A stretch of DNA of 64,000 nucleotides, from the NCBI RefSeq assembly GCF_000426445.1, contig NZ_AUFJ01000009.1, forward strand, positions 434,001-498,000, written 5' to 3'. A program made the translations under genes and the position numbers. Below, in pieces: positions 8,670 through 18,223 of this stretch. This DNA is from Brevibacterium album DSM 18261. Its GTDB lineage: Bacteria > Actinomycetota > Actinomycetes > Actinomycetales > Brevibacteriaceae. The notes beneath the pieces are model-generated. The model did not search any database. It was not told where the DNA came from and saw only the letters and a list, made by a program, of their open reading frames with translations. Each line of letters begins with the position of its first letter. Position 1 is the stretch's first letter.

Positions 8670-8673
<4 letters not shown>
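7975..8673 (-). CDS. grpE: GrpE nucleotide exchange factor
   Basis: The 232-residue protein has a long acidic, low-complexity N-terminus (about residues 1-85). The GrpE helix region ([20 protein letters not shown], then [20 protein letters not shown]) and the beta-wing domain ([20 protein letters not shown]) follow. GrpE releases ADP from DnaK. The gene starts at ATG 8673, overlapping the dnaK stop codon by four bases (ATGA), so the two are translationally coupled. The order dnaK-grpE-dnaJ-hspR is the standard actinobacterial one. Confidence 0.95.
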
Positions 8674-10526
<1,853 letters not shown>

Positions 10527-10552
10527 GCTTGTCACTCTCCTGTTCGTCTCCG

Positions 10553-10573
10553 TTTGAGCCTTCTCGACTCAAT
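10553..10573. promoter_or_regulatory. HAIR-like operator 1 (HspR site)
   Basis: The arms TTTGAGC and ACTCAAT lie seven bases apart, close to the HAIR consensus CTTGAGT-N7-ACTCAAG. It lies 27 bp before the dnaK start, within its probable 5' leader. Confidence 0.75.
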
Positions 10574-10629
10574 GTCCGAGGCAAGTCTTGTGCGAGAGCT
10601 TCCGGTATGTCAACCAGCGCCTCACCAAT

Positions 10630-10650
10630 CTTGCGTACACCTGACTCAAC
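10630..10650. promoter_or_regulatory. HAIR-like operator 2 (HspR site) and overlapping half-site
   Basis: The arms CTTGCGT and ACTCAAC are seven bases apart, followed directly by another half-site, CTTGAGG (10651-10657). Between the two HAIR sites, the minus strand has TTGACA (10613-10608), a candidate -35 element for dnaK. The rest of 10574-10921 has no gene that I can support. The site could also affect the divergent gene at 10922. Confidence 0.75.
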
Positions 10651-10921
10651 CTTGAGGGTGCGCAGGTTATTCCGCTGTTCTGCGGCGACCCGCAGGTGAG
10701 GTCCGCCACAGATCGGGCTCATCCGGAAACGGCCCGCACATTCCCTTTCGCACCCGGCCGTGGTGGGGCGTGAAACGGCATATGCGGGCCCTGGTTCTCC
10801 GGTTCGACGCACAGTGCGTACGCGAGCACGGCGACCCCGTCGTGCGGGAGGTGCCGGGGCGGGGCCCTAGGATGGGGAGCGCATTCGCCGCACCGTTCGC
10901 CGCACCGGAGGAAGAGCACCG

Positions 10922-11650
10922 ATGGCAGAGACCGCTTGGACCCTCACTCAGGCCGCGAAGGAGTGCGGGGTCGCACGCTCCTCGCTGCAGCGCAGCCTCA
11001 GCCGCGGCGCCTTCCCCCACGCGTCCAAGAGCGCCGGCGGCGCCTGGCAGATCCCGGTCTCCGATCTCGTCGCCGCCGGCTTCCGGGAAGCGGCCACCGA
11101 GGGGGAGGCCGGGGCGCCGGGCACGGATACCGGCGCCGATGGGCAGGACTCCGGACCGGGAGCCTCCGCGGATGCGGGCTCGACCGCGGATGCGGATGTC
11201 GAGGAGAGCTCCGCGAGCGCAGGCGTCGAGGGAGCTCCGGTGGGCACGGAGCCGGCGGCAGAGGCGGGACCGAGCACAGGCGCAGAGCCGGAGGAAGACG
11301 ACGAAGACACTGCCGCGGACGCCCCCTCGTCCACCGCGGACCGCGAAGAGCCCGGAGCGGTCGATGCCCCGGTCGACGCCATCCCGCCGGTGGATGTGCG
11401 CAGGCTCGAGGACCGTGTGGTCGAACTCAAGGCCCGCGTCATGGAGCTGAACTCGTGCATCACGGAGCTCACGGTGACGAATGAGGCCCTCACGGCGGAG
11501 AACACGGCGCTTGCGGAGCGGAATGCGGAGCTCGCCGAACAGGTCACAGGCCTCACGGCACGGAACGCCGAGCTGGAGTCTCGACTGGAGGCCGCCTCGG
11601 CGGAGACGCGGAAGCTCTCCGCACAGCCCTCCTACCGCCTGCGCCCCTGA
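10922..11650 (+). CDS. Helix-turn-helix protein with acidic linker and C-terminal coiled coil
   Basis: The 242-residue protein has three parts. Residues 1-55 (WTLTQAAKECGVARSSLQRS, then GGAWQIPVSDLVAAG) resemble the small winged helix-turn-helix of excisionase/MerR-like proteins. Residues about 60-155 are acidic and low-complexity. Residues about 155-235 are a leucine-rich coiled coil of near-heptad repeats (LEDRVVELKARVMELNSCIT, NEALTAENTALAERNAELAE). The layout recalls KfrA-like DNA-binding filament proteins, but I cannot assign a family. The site GGAGGAAGAG precedes ATG 10922. It is divergent from dnaK, and its 3' end overlaps the toxin gene by 19 bp in the opposite direction. Confidence 0.6.
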   Translation: MAETAWTLTQAAKECGVARSSLQRSLSRGAFPHASKSAGGAWQIPVSDLVAAGFREAATEGEAGAPGTDTGADGQDSGPGASADAGSTADADVEESSASAGVEGAPVGTEPAAEAGPSTGAEPEEDDEDTAADAPSSTADREEPGAVDAPVDAIPPVDVRRLEDRVVELKARVMELNSCITELTVTNEALTAENTALAERNAELAEQVTGLTARNAELESRLEAASAETRKLSAQPSYRLRP

Positions 11651-12456
11651 GGCGGGCGACCTTCCCTGCCGAGTTCCGCCGCGAAGCCTCGAGCGAACCC
11701 GGTGAGCAGAGTCTCGCCATTGCGGTCCCGCATGTCCGTCAGGAGCATGCTCCTGCTCTCCTCGCCTTCAAGGACAGCAAGCACCTCACTCCCGTCAGCA
11801 CGCGAGAATGGGACCGCGGCCCTCCCTCCCACATGGAACGCTGCCGCCCCCACAATGTCCCATTCCATCGCCTCCAGCGCCTTGTCGTCGCCCCACACAT
11901 GTTCGACGAAGGGGTCCTTCGTCGCAGCGTTCAGCACAGTCGCCAGATCGACTGCGTCCTTTCTGTTCAGCACATGCCGGTCTCGCCATGCCAAGATCTT
12001 CAAGGCGGCCTGAGCGGGAAGATCCGCCGCATCGACCTCGGTCCCACGGGGCATCCGAACGCGAACAGCAGTCCGGGCAGCCTCACCCATGCCTCGGACG
12101 TCGAGCACGTTCCCGTCTGCGAAGCGGACCGTCCGGGAACTCTCTGTTCCCCCGAAGGGGACGACGTCCACCTCGGCCCCGCACACGCGGAAGGCGTGCT
12201 CGCTGCCCCCGATCCTCTCGAACGGGGCGCAGAATTCCGTGAAGTCCCCGTCTCCGCCCACCGCGACGGCGATGTCGACGTCGAGAGTGCTTCTGGCCGG
12301 ACGCTCCTTCAACTGCGCATGGATCACGAGATCACGTGCGGCGGCCCCGACGACCAGCACCTGCAGCCCCGTGGCCTCAGAGCGCTCCAGGAGGGCCGCA
12401 ATGACTTCCTCGGGAACGGGAACGTCCTCGCGGCCGCTCAGATCGATGAGTGCCAC
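11632..12456 (-). CDS. Nucleotidyltransferase toxin, AbiEii-like (type IV TA)
   Basis: The 274-residue protein has the nucleotidyltransferase fold core. VLVVGAAARDLVIHAQL (about residues 34-50) is followed by TLDVDIAVAV with the two metal-binding Asp residues and, further on, AEVDVVPFGG with a third Asp. The catalytic triad therefore looks intact. C-terminal helical segments follow (QAALKILAWRDRHVLNRKDA, a pattern of AbiEii/AbiGii-like proteins). In characterised AbiE systems the toxin inhibits growth, with bacteriostatic effects that limit phage. The start overlaps the upstream regulator by 19 bp, as expected for a coupled TA pair. An alternative is a plain nucleotidyltransferase of unknown role. 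Confidence 0.65.
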   Translation of the reverse strand: MALIDLSGREDVPVPEEVIAALLERSEATGLQVLVVGAAARDLVIHAQLKERPARSTLDVDIAVAVGGDGDFTEFCAPFERIGGSEHAFRVCGAEVDVVPFGGTESSRTVRFADGNVLDVRGMGEAARTAVRVRMPRGTEVDAADLPAQAALKILAWRDRHVLNRKDAVDLATVLNAATKDPFVEHVWGDDKALEAMEWDIVGAAAFHVGGRAAVPFSRADGSEVLAVLEGEESRSMLLTDMRDRNGETLLTGFARGFAAELGREGRPPQGRRR

Positions 12457-13520
12457 AGCTGCCCTTTCATCTGCGCCGCCACGTCATCCAGGCGCGGATC
12501 GTCCTCAAGAAGCAGATCGGCACGAGTGAGCAGAGGAGGCGTGCAGCGTGCGCCGTCCAGGAGCTCAGGGCTCCAGAACGCGGTGCGAAGTTCGACCATC
12601 CCCGCCTCCGCCGCTCGCAGCCGCCCGCTCTTCAGCACGGCCCCCCAGGCGTCTTCCGGCACGTATATGAGTGCCCCGGCGGGGCGGATGGCTGCTCCCG
12701 CAGCAGAGGCCGCAAGCTCAGAGCCGATTGCGCACCCCGAAGGAAGGTCCGCATGGAGAACGTCCGCGGGACTGGACCAACGTGCGCTCTCGAACCGCTT
12801 CGCCGGCCAAGCCGCAGGCTGCGTTCGCAGATATGCACGCATCCAGTCCTGAGCCAGCACTTCTCGACCCTCCGGCGAAATGCCCTGCCCCTGCCACCCA
12901 TAGCGCACCCCTCCTGCATCCGAGCGGAGGGCCCGCAGCACCCGGTTCACCGTGCCAAGAGACACCTGCGCCCATGCCGCCAGCTCACGCTGCGACGGGT
13001 GACGGCCCTGCGCAGCGGCGACCAGCAGCGCAAAGGTCACCGGCAGACCCGAAGGAGTGAATGGAGCGCTCACGCGCTCAACGCCCCCATCCGCACGATC
13101 ACGCGGCCGCAAGCCCTCGATCTTCAATCGCAAGCCCGGCGCAGCAAGGTCCACATTTCCCGCTGCGTCGGCCCACCCCGACCAGCCTCGACGGCGCAGT
13201 GCCTCCGCAAGACCAGAAGTGACATGCTCCGTGAGAAGGACCGCGTCCTCCCAGGGAGCGGGCATCAGCGGTACGTCTCGTGGAAGTACACGTCGCTTGG
13301 CTACCGCCGGGAATGCGCGTCCCCCGCCCCGCCACCGGATGACCAGCGTTCCGTCCTGCAGATCCAGACCCCTCTGCCGATCCTCTCCCCCGGACGCCTC
13401 CGACCAGCGCGCCTCAATGCCCTGCTCCCTGAGCGCTTCTGCGACTCGGCGACCGAGTTCCGAGTCGCGGGCCCGCAGTGCCCCCTGATCTCGCGCTGCA
13501 CCGCGTTCATCGACGTTCAT
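12438..13520 (-). CDS. Winged-helix antitoxin/regulator, AbiEi-like
   Basis: This 360-residue protein is transcribed just before, and overlaps, the nucleotidyltransferase gene. The N-terminal third is not recognised and has a basic central motif (FPAVAKRRVLPRDVPLMPAP). A winged helix-turn-helix follows at about 180-225 (GRHPSQRELAAWAQVSLGTV, then NRVLRALRSDAGGV). The C-terminal part contains ALIYVPEDAWGAV and ends LEDDPRLDDVAAQMKGQLWH. Size, domain order and gene pairing match type IV AbiEi-family antitoxins, which repress their own operon by binding inverted repeats. Such a palindrome lies directly before the start. The ATG at 13520 has no clear ribosome site, so the transcript could be leaderless. 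Confidence 0.6.
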   Translation of the reverse strand: MNVDERGAARDQGALRARDSELGRRVAEALREQGIEARWSEASGGEDRQRGLDLQDGTLVIRWRGGGRAFPAVAKRRVLPRDVPLMPAPWEDAVLLTEHVTSGLAEALRRRGWSGWADAAGNVDLAAPGLRLKIEGLRPRDRADGGVERVSAPFTPSGLPVTFALLVAAAQGRHPSQRELAAWAQVSLGTVNRVLRALRSDAGGVRYGWQGQGISPEGREVLAQDWMRAYLRTQPAAWPAKRFESARWSSPADVLHADLPSGCAIGSELAASAAGAAIRPAGALIYVPEDAWGAVLKSGRLRAAEAGMVELRTAFWSPELLDGARCTPPLLTRADLLLEDDPRLDDVAAQMKGQLWHSSI

Positions 13521-13522
13521 AT

Positions 13523-13539
13523 GTTCAAGATACTTGAAC
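13523..13539. promoter_or_regulatory. Palindromic operator of the AbiE-like pair
   Basis: Perfect 7-bp arms GTTCAAG and CTTGAAC flank ATA, two bases before the antitoxin start codon. A third copy of TTGAAC lies at 13551-13556, in an AT-rich patch unusual for this window. Autoregulation by the adjacent winged-helix protein is inferred. Confidence 0.65.
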
Positions 13540-13581
13540 GTAGTGGAATTTTGAACACCTCTCCGACAGGCCAGCGGCTGC

Positions 13582-14232
13582 TCAGCTCAGATTCCGGCAG
13601 GTCCCGCCGAGGCCGGCGATCAGGCCGGCATTGGTCGCGATGGAGGCGCGCGACGAGGTCCAGCCGCCCGGGCCCACGACCCCGATGGCGATCTCGAGTT
13701 CGCTGCCCAGCCCCAGCAGGCCGCCGAGCAGATTCGCCGGGACAGTGGTCGTCAGCGTGCCGTCGGAGTTCTGGGCGGTGTTCGACGAGAGGCTGAATCC
13801 GGTGAGGGGCGCGAGCACGGAGCCGAGCCCGCTCGTGGACGCCTGCACCTCCGCGTCCGCGAGTGCGTAGCCGGCGGGCAGCCGCCAGTGGATCAGCACC
13901 CGCGCGCCGATGCCCAGGAGCCCGGGGCGGAACTCGCAGGCGCGTGTGAGCGCGGGCGCGGGCACCGTCATCGCACCCGCCTCCCCCTTCACGGCGACGG
14001 TTCTCGCCCATCCGGCCTCGGTGGCCTCTGCCAGTCTCGGCAGCGCGAGACCGCCGCACAGCAGAACGGGCACCAGGAGACCCGCCAGCAGTGCGCGTCC
14101 GCGAGCCCCTCGCCTCGAGCCCGGCCCGGACCTCGCCCCTGCACCCCGGCCCCGCCTCTGGCCCTGAGTCCGCAACCGGTTCCGAGGCCTGCGACGGAGG
14201 TGGCGTCGGCCCCGGACCGCACGCCCGCTCAC
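13582..14232 (-). CDS. Exported protein at the end of the SipW operon
   Basis: GTG at 14232 overlaps the signal-peptidase stop codon as GTGA. The 216-residue product has an Arg-rich N-terminus (about 1-45) and one hydrophobic segment (ALLAGLLVPVLLCGGLALPR). The region after it (EAGWARTVAVKGEAGAMTVP) recalls the AxW...-type processing region of SipW substrates, though it departs from the strict pattern. The mature part is Gly/Leu/Thr-rich with two Cys residues (RACEFRPG near the front and GGTCRNLS at the end) that could form a disulphide. It is probably exported and cleaved by the neighbouring peptidase. I recognise no known domain. Confidence 0.6.
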   Translation of the reverse strand: MSGRAVRGRRHLRRRPRNRLRTQGQRRGRGAGARSGPGSRRGARGRALLAGLLVPVLLCGGLALPRLAEATEAGWARTVAVKGEAGAMTVPAPALTRACEFRPGLLGIGARVLIHWRLPAGYALADAEVQASTSGLGSVLAPLTGFSLSSNTAQNSDGTLTTTVPANLLGGLLGLGSELEIAIGVVGPGGWTSSRASIATNAGLIAGLGGTCRNLS

Positions 14233-14846
14233 GGTGCCGCCGAGCGGGGGGCGGACACCTCGGCCTCCGCCGCGCCGCCACCGGCCTCGACGCCGATCTC
14301 CTCGCCCTCGCGCCGGCGGGGCCACAGCGCCCAGACGACCAGGGCGCTCACGGCCAGGGTGACGGAGCCCAGCACATAGGGGGAGCCCAGAGCGGCCACG
14401 GGCGCGGCGAGCCCCGGCACGGAGAAGAGCACGGTGCGCACGGAGGTGACATCGTACGGCGCCGGGTCCGGCACCGGGTTCGCATCGCCCTGCATGGTGA
14501 TGCGCGTGGCGCCGCCGCCCGTGTCCGCGATGTCGATGACGCGGTGCGTGACGGGCAGCTTCCCCTCCCGGTCCACCGTGACGATGTCGCCCACGGAGAC
14601 CTCTGCGGCGGGAATCTCCCTCACCACGGCGAGCGAGCCCTGCGGGATCGTGGGATCCATCGAACCGGTGCGGAACAGGATGAGGCTGACATTCATCACC
14701 AGCGCGAGGATCACCAGCAGGATGCACACCGCCCCGCCTGCCGCCGCGACATTGAGGACGGCTCCCAGCAGACGCGACAGCGCTCCGGGCCGGCGTGCGG
14801 ATGCACCGGCCGAATGGGCCCGAGCGGAGCGCGCGGCGGGGTTCAC
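14229..14846 (-). CDS. sipW: SipW/ER-type signal peptidase I
   Basis: The 205-residue membrane protein has a first hydrophobic helix (AVCILLVILALVMNVSLILF). The catalytic serine is in RTGSMDPTIPQGSL (S62), then EVSVGDIVTV, and LPVTHRVIDI, where His101 replaces the usual bacterial Lys as in SipW and eukaryotic/archaeal signal peptidases. GDAN and a C-terminal helix (GSVTLAVSALVVWALWPRRR) follow. It should cut the atypical signal peptides of the adjacent exported proteins. Start GTG 14846 and stop 14229 both overlap the neighbours by four bases, so the genes form one coupled operon. Confidence 0.88.
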   Translation of the reverse strand: MNPAARSARAHSAGASARRPGALSRLLGAVLNVAAAGGAVCILLVILALVMNVSLILFRTGSMDPTIPQGSLAVVREIPAAEVSVGDIVTVDREGKLPVTHRVIDIADTGGGATRITMQGDANPVPDPAPYDVTSVRTVLFSVPGLAAPVAALGSPYVLGSVTLAVSALVVWALWPRRREGEEIGVEAGGGAAEAEVSAPRSAAP

Positions 14847-15577
14847 GGAGTCTCCGAGATCGCGGTGATGCGCCAGTCGGCGGTGGCGGTCTGCCCCTGC
14901 AGCGCATTCGCCGCACCGGCGGGCAGAGTGAGTTCGAAGCACATGCGGACGGGAGCGCCCGGTGCGCTCGCCGCGGCGGCGGGGAGCGCCAGCGGCGAGG
15001 CCTCGCTCTGCCCGGTCGTCAGCCGCACCCCTCCCGCGGCCCCGGCCGCACCCACGAGGTAGCGGGCCCCGGAGGTGAAGGCGGCCGCCGCACACGTGTC
15101 GGAGACGACGACCCGGTAGCGCAGAGCCGCCCCCAGATCCGCGGCACCGCTCCCTGAGGAGACCACCTGTGCCGGCCCGAGGACCGCGTTCCCTCCCAGC
15201 GATTCCGTGCCCGTGCGCAGCGCCAGCGGCGCATAGCGCACGGAACCGGGGGCGAGGCCGCTCGCATCGAAGCGGAGCACCGCGACATCGGACTCCGCCG
15301 AGGTCCACGGGCCGGAGGCGGAGTACGGCTTCGAAGCGTTGGCCTGCACGGAGAAGGTCGAGGCGGCGAACTCGCCCCTCGCCGTCGTCTCGTCCGTCCA
15401 CGCGGCCAGGGTGCTCGTCGCGCCGGCACCCAGGACGAGGCCGCCGGCGAGGAGCGCGCGGATGCGCAGGGCCAGGGTCCGGCGGCGGACCGCGGAACCG
15501 GATGCCCTGCGCCCGCCGGCCGCTGCACGGACCGAGGCCCTGCGCCCGCGGGGCGCCGAGTGCCTGCCGGTGCCCAC
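14843..15577 (-). CDS. SipW-dependent-type exported protein (TasA-like), second copy
   Basis: GTG at 15577, eight bases after the first copy's stop codon, is the most plausible start; the longer open frame would run into the first gene. The 244-residue protein has a basic N-terminus and then a SipW-type signal region (ALLAGGLVLGAGATSTLAAW, then TDETTARGEFAASTF). The mature part is a beta-rich domain with two Cys pairs (SDTCAAAAF, RMCFELTLPAG). The layout and several stretches match the first copy, so the two are paralogues. TasA-like proteins form extracellular fibres in Bacillus; in actinobacteria the role of this class is largely undefined. Confidence 0.75.
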   Translation of the reverse strand: MGTGRHSAPRGRRASVRAAAGGRRASGSAVRRRTLALRIRALLAGGLVLGAGATSTLAAWTDETTARGEFAASTFSVQANASKPYSASGPWTSAESDVAVLRFDASGLAPGSVRYAPLALRTGTESLGGNAVLGPAQVVSSGSGAADLGAALRYRVVVSDTCAAAAFTSGARYLVGAAGAAGGVRLTTGQSEASPLALPAAAASAPGAPVRMCFELTLPAGAANALQGQTATADWRITAISETP

Positions 15578-15584
15578 AGCCGTG

Positions 15585-16193
15585 TCAGCTGTCCGATTCG
15601 GCCGCGAACTCCCAGGTCGCGGTCCCGGACTGGCCCTGCGCCAGCGCGGAGCCGGCGGACACGGTGAAGCACACATTCACGGGGGCGCCGGCATCGCCGC
15701 CGGTCCCCGCCTCCAGGGTGAGGGGCTGGCCCGAGGTGCCGGAGCCCAGCGCGGTCCCGGGCGGCACCAGGACGTCCCCGGCCTGCTCCGGATCGCAGCC
15801 GAATGCGCTCTGGACGGTCAGCCGATAGGTGAGGCCCGCGACGGAGCCCTGCGTTCCGGCCGCCTGCACGAGGAGGTCCGCACCGTACGTGGTGCCCGCA
15901 TCGAGACGGACCGCGAACGGGGCGGACACCGAATCACCGGGAGAGAGGTTCGACGCGTCCACGCTGAAGCTCAGCGGAGCGGCGGCGGTGGAGGGATGCT
16001 CGGCGTAGGCGGAGCCGTCGGTGCTCCCCTCCAGGTTGAAGTCCCCCGAGCTGAATTCGCCGAAGGCGAACTCCGAGTCGTTCCAGTTGGCCAGTGTGAT
16101 GGCGGCGCCGACGCCGAGCACGAGGCCGCCGGCGAGCACGGCGCGGACCTTCTTGGAGCGGGCAGGACGCACGGAGGTGGTGCTCTGGGACAT
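15585..16193 (-). CDS. SipW-dependent-type exported protein (TasA-like), first copy
   Basis: The 202-residue protein starts at ATG 16193 after GAGGGGAA. The basic N-terminus and KKVRAVLAGGLVLGVGAAIT, followed by LANWNDSEFAFGEFSSGDF, make a clear alternate-type signal peptide, with cleavage expected near the W-N-D region. The mature domain (about 165 residues) is predicted to be mostly beta structure (PLSFSVDASNLSPGDSVSAP), with Cys residues in SAFGCDPEQAG and VNVCFTVSAG. It leads the operon with the second paralogue, sipW and a fourth exported protein. Assembly into a surface fibre or sheath is an inference from Bacillus TasA. Confidence 0.78.
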   Translation of the reverse strand: MSQSTTSVRPARSKKVRAVLAGGLVLGVGAAITLANWNDSEFAFGEFSSGDFNLEGSTDGSAYAEHPSTAAAPLSFSVDASNLSPGDSVSAPFAVRLDAGTTYGADLLVQAAGTQGSVAGLTYRLTVQSAFGCDPEQAGDVLVPPGTALGSGTSGQPLTLEAGTGGDAGAPVNVCFTVSAGSALAQGQSGTATWEFAAESDS

Positions 16194-16357
16194 GGGTTCC
16201 CCTCATTGGGAAAGGCACACAGGATGCAGCGGATGGTGACGGTGCGCACGCCCTGAGGAAGAGGGCCGGAGACGTGCACCACGAGTATCGTAGCGCGGCT
16301 CCTCCGGCCCCGCCGCACTTTCGCGGCTCCGTGTCCGAAACGATATGCGCCTTGTCG

Positions 16358-17245
16358 TCAGCGGGCGACGCGGCGCGGGAAGACCACCGCCGTGAGCCAG
16401 ACCGCAGCGGCGACGAAGCCCGCACACCACAGCAGGCCCACCCACCACTCGGACCCTGCCGCCTCACCGTTCATGAGGGCGCGAGAGGCGTCGATGATCG
16501 GCGTCATGGGCTGATGCTCGGCGAAGCCCCGCAGCCACCCGGGCATCGAGTCCACCGGCGCGAAACCTGAGGAGACGTAGGGCAGGAACAGGAGGATGAA
16601 GCCGTAGCCGCTCGCGGTCTCCGCTGACCCCGCCACGAGCCCCAGAAGGGCGAACACGCAGGTGATCGCGAGGATCCACGCCGCGATCAGCCCCATCGCC
16701 CCCAGCGCCTGCAGCATCGTCGCATCCGTGCGGAAGCCCAGTGCGAATGCCGCCACGACCACGACCGCCGTGGCCATGAGGTTCCGCACCATCGAGGAGG
16801 CCGCGTGCCCCAGGAGCACGGTCGTCGCCGGGAAGGGCATGGTGCGCAGCCGGTTCATGAAGCCCGTCGTCATGTCGTTCGAGACCACCACCGAGGTGTA
16901 GGAGGCGCCGAACCCCGCCGCTGTCAGAGCTATCGCCGGAAGCACATAGGACAGATACGCACTCCGCGCGTCGGCGCCGGTCTCGCCCGCGCCCACGTCC
17001 ATCGCCCCGCCCATGACGAAGGTGAACACCAGCATGAGCATGAGCGGGAGCAGGATCGCCATGAGCAGCGATTCGCCGTCCCGGAACGAATGCCTGAGGC
17101 TGCGGACGGTGAACACCTCGAGCCCCGTGAGGACTCCGGCCCCCGCGGCCGCATGCTCGTGTGCCGCTCCCCCGGGCGCCGCACGTCCGGTGGTCCGCTC
17201 CTCGGCCGTCCCCCTCATCCTCACGTTCCCCGCATCGCTTCTCAT
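16358..17245 (-). CDS. ABC-2 type transporter permease (DrrB-like)
   Basis: The 295-residue protein has a cytoplasmic N-terminus of about 60 residues and six hydrophobic segments (for example ESLLMAILLPLMLMLVFTFV, LMATAVVVVAAFALGF and AAWILAITCVFALLGLV). The conserved stretch SSGFAPVDSMPGWLRGFAEH, then QPMTPIIDASRALMNG, is typical of DrrB-type drug exporters. It should form the membrane channel for the ATPase encoded just upstream, overlapping it by four bases (ATGA). Substrates of this family include anthracyclines and other amphiphiles; the substrate here is unknown. Confidence 0.88.
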   Translation of the reverse strand: MRSDAGNVRMRGTAEERTTGRAAPGGAAHEHAAAGAGVLTGLEVFTVRSLRHSFRDGESLLMAILLPLMLMLVFTFVMGGAMDVGAGETGADARSAYLSYVLPAIALTAAGFGASYTSVVVSNDMTTGFMNRLRTMPFPATTVLLGHAASSMVRNLMATAVVVVAAFALGFRTDATMLQALGAMGLIAAWILAITCVFALLGLVAGSAETASGYGFILLFLPYVSSGFAPVDSMPGWLRGFAEHQPMTPIIDASRALMNGEAAGSEWWVGLLWCAGFVAAAVWLTAVVFPRRVAR

Positions 17246-18159
17246 CGGACTGCCTCCTGCCTCTTCTCCGCTGTCTTCTCTTCGCTCGTCGGCTCACCCG
17301 TGAGCTCGAGGAACACCTCGTCGAGGGTGGGCCTGCGGACCGTGACCATGACCTTCGGCGCGGTCTCCGCGAGGCGGCTCAGATGCCGCCCCACCTCCTC
17401 CGCGGTGCCCCGTGTGGCGATCTCCTCGACCACATGGCCGAAGGCGTCGTGGACCTGCACGGTGGAGCCGCCCACCCGCTCCTTGAGCTGGGAGGCGGTG
17501 CCCTGCGCCACGATCCTCCCGCCGTTGAGGACCATGATCCGCTCGGCCAGCACGTCCGCCTCCTCGAGGTACTGGGTGGTGAGGAACACGGAGGTGCCCG
17601 CAGCGGCGAGCGCGCGGATCTCGTCCCACAGCGCCTGCCGGCTGCGGGTGTCGAGGCCCGTGGTCGGCTCGTCGAGGAAGATGAGAGCGGGCTCGGCGAT
17701 GAGGCTCGCGGCGATGTCCAGCTTGCGCCGCATCCCACCGGAGTAGGAGCCTGCACGACGACTCGCGGCGTGCGTGAGCTCGAAGCGCTCCAGCAGCACC
17801 TCCGCCCGGCGGGCGGCATCGCGACGGCTCAGCCCGAACAGGCGCCCCAGCATGAGCATGTTCTCCGTCCCGGAGAGGCTCTCGTCCACCGCCGCGTACT
17901 GCCCCGTGAGGGAGATGAGCCCCTGCAGCCGGCGGCGGTCCCGCCGCGGGTCCATGCCGAGCACCCTCACACGGCCGGCGTCATAGGGGATGAGCGTGCA
18001 CAGGATGTTCACCAGTGTCGTCTTCCCCGCGCCGTTGGGGCCCAGCAGAGCGTGCACCCCGGCCGGCAGCGTGAGGTCGAGGTCGGTCAGGACGTCGTTT
18101 CCGCCGTAGCCCTTGGAGAGTCCCGCGATCTCCACGAGCGGCGCATCTGTGTAGGTCAT
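17242..18159 (-). CDS. ABC transporter ATP-binding protein (DrrA-like)
   Basis: The 305-residue protein starts MTYTDAPLVEIAGLSKGYGG at ATG 18159. The Walker A motif GPNGAGKTT is near residue 42, the signature YSGGMRRK near 140 and Walker B LIFLDEPTTGLD follows. The C-terminal extension (VHDAFGHVVEEIATRGTAEE, then RRPTLDEVFLELTG) is typical of the DrrA subfamily. It powers the exporter with the downstream permease. The likely TetR operator at 18148-18180 covers its start codon, so expression is probably repressed by the divergent TetR. Confidence 0.9.
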   Translation of the reverse strand: MTYTDAPLVEIAGLSKGYGGNDVLTDLDLTLPAGVHALLGPNGAGKTTLVNILCTLIPYDAGRVRVLGMDPRRDRRRLQGLISLTGQYAAVDESLSGTENMLMLGRLFGLSRRDAARRAEVLLERFELTHAASRRAGSYSGGMRRKLDIAASLIAEPALIFLDEPTTGLDTRSRQALWDEIRALAAAGTSVFLTTQYLEEADVLAERIMVLNGGRIVAQGTASQLKERVGGSTVQVHDAFGHVVEEIATRGTAEEVGRHLSRLAETAPKVMVTVRRPTLDEVFLELTGEPTSEEKTAEKRQEAVR

Positions 18160-18180
18160 ATACTGAGTGTGACATACACA
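18148..18180. promoter_or_regulatory. TetR-type operator between exporter genes and the TetR gene
   Basis: The 13-bp arms TGTGTAGGTCATA (18148-18160) and TGTGACATACACA (18168-18180) are inverted repeats with two mismatches and a 7-base centre. The site overlaps the ATPase start and lies 44 bp before the TetR start. Binding by that TetR is inferred. Confidence 0.65.
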
Positions 18181-18223
18181 GTGTGCGGTGTAAACAGTGG
18201 ATGCCGGAAGGGCGGATGAGACA

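Noticed and set aside
14233..14916. Longer N-terminus for the fourth gene of the SipW operon
   Set aside because: It would lie in a second frame over the peptidase gene. GTG 14232 with GTGA coupling and a following hydrophobic segment is the consistent start.
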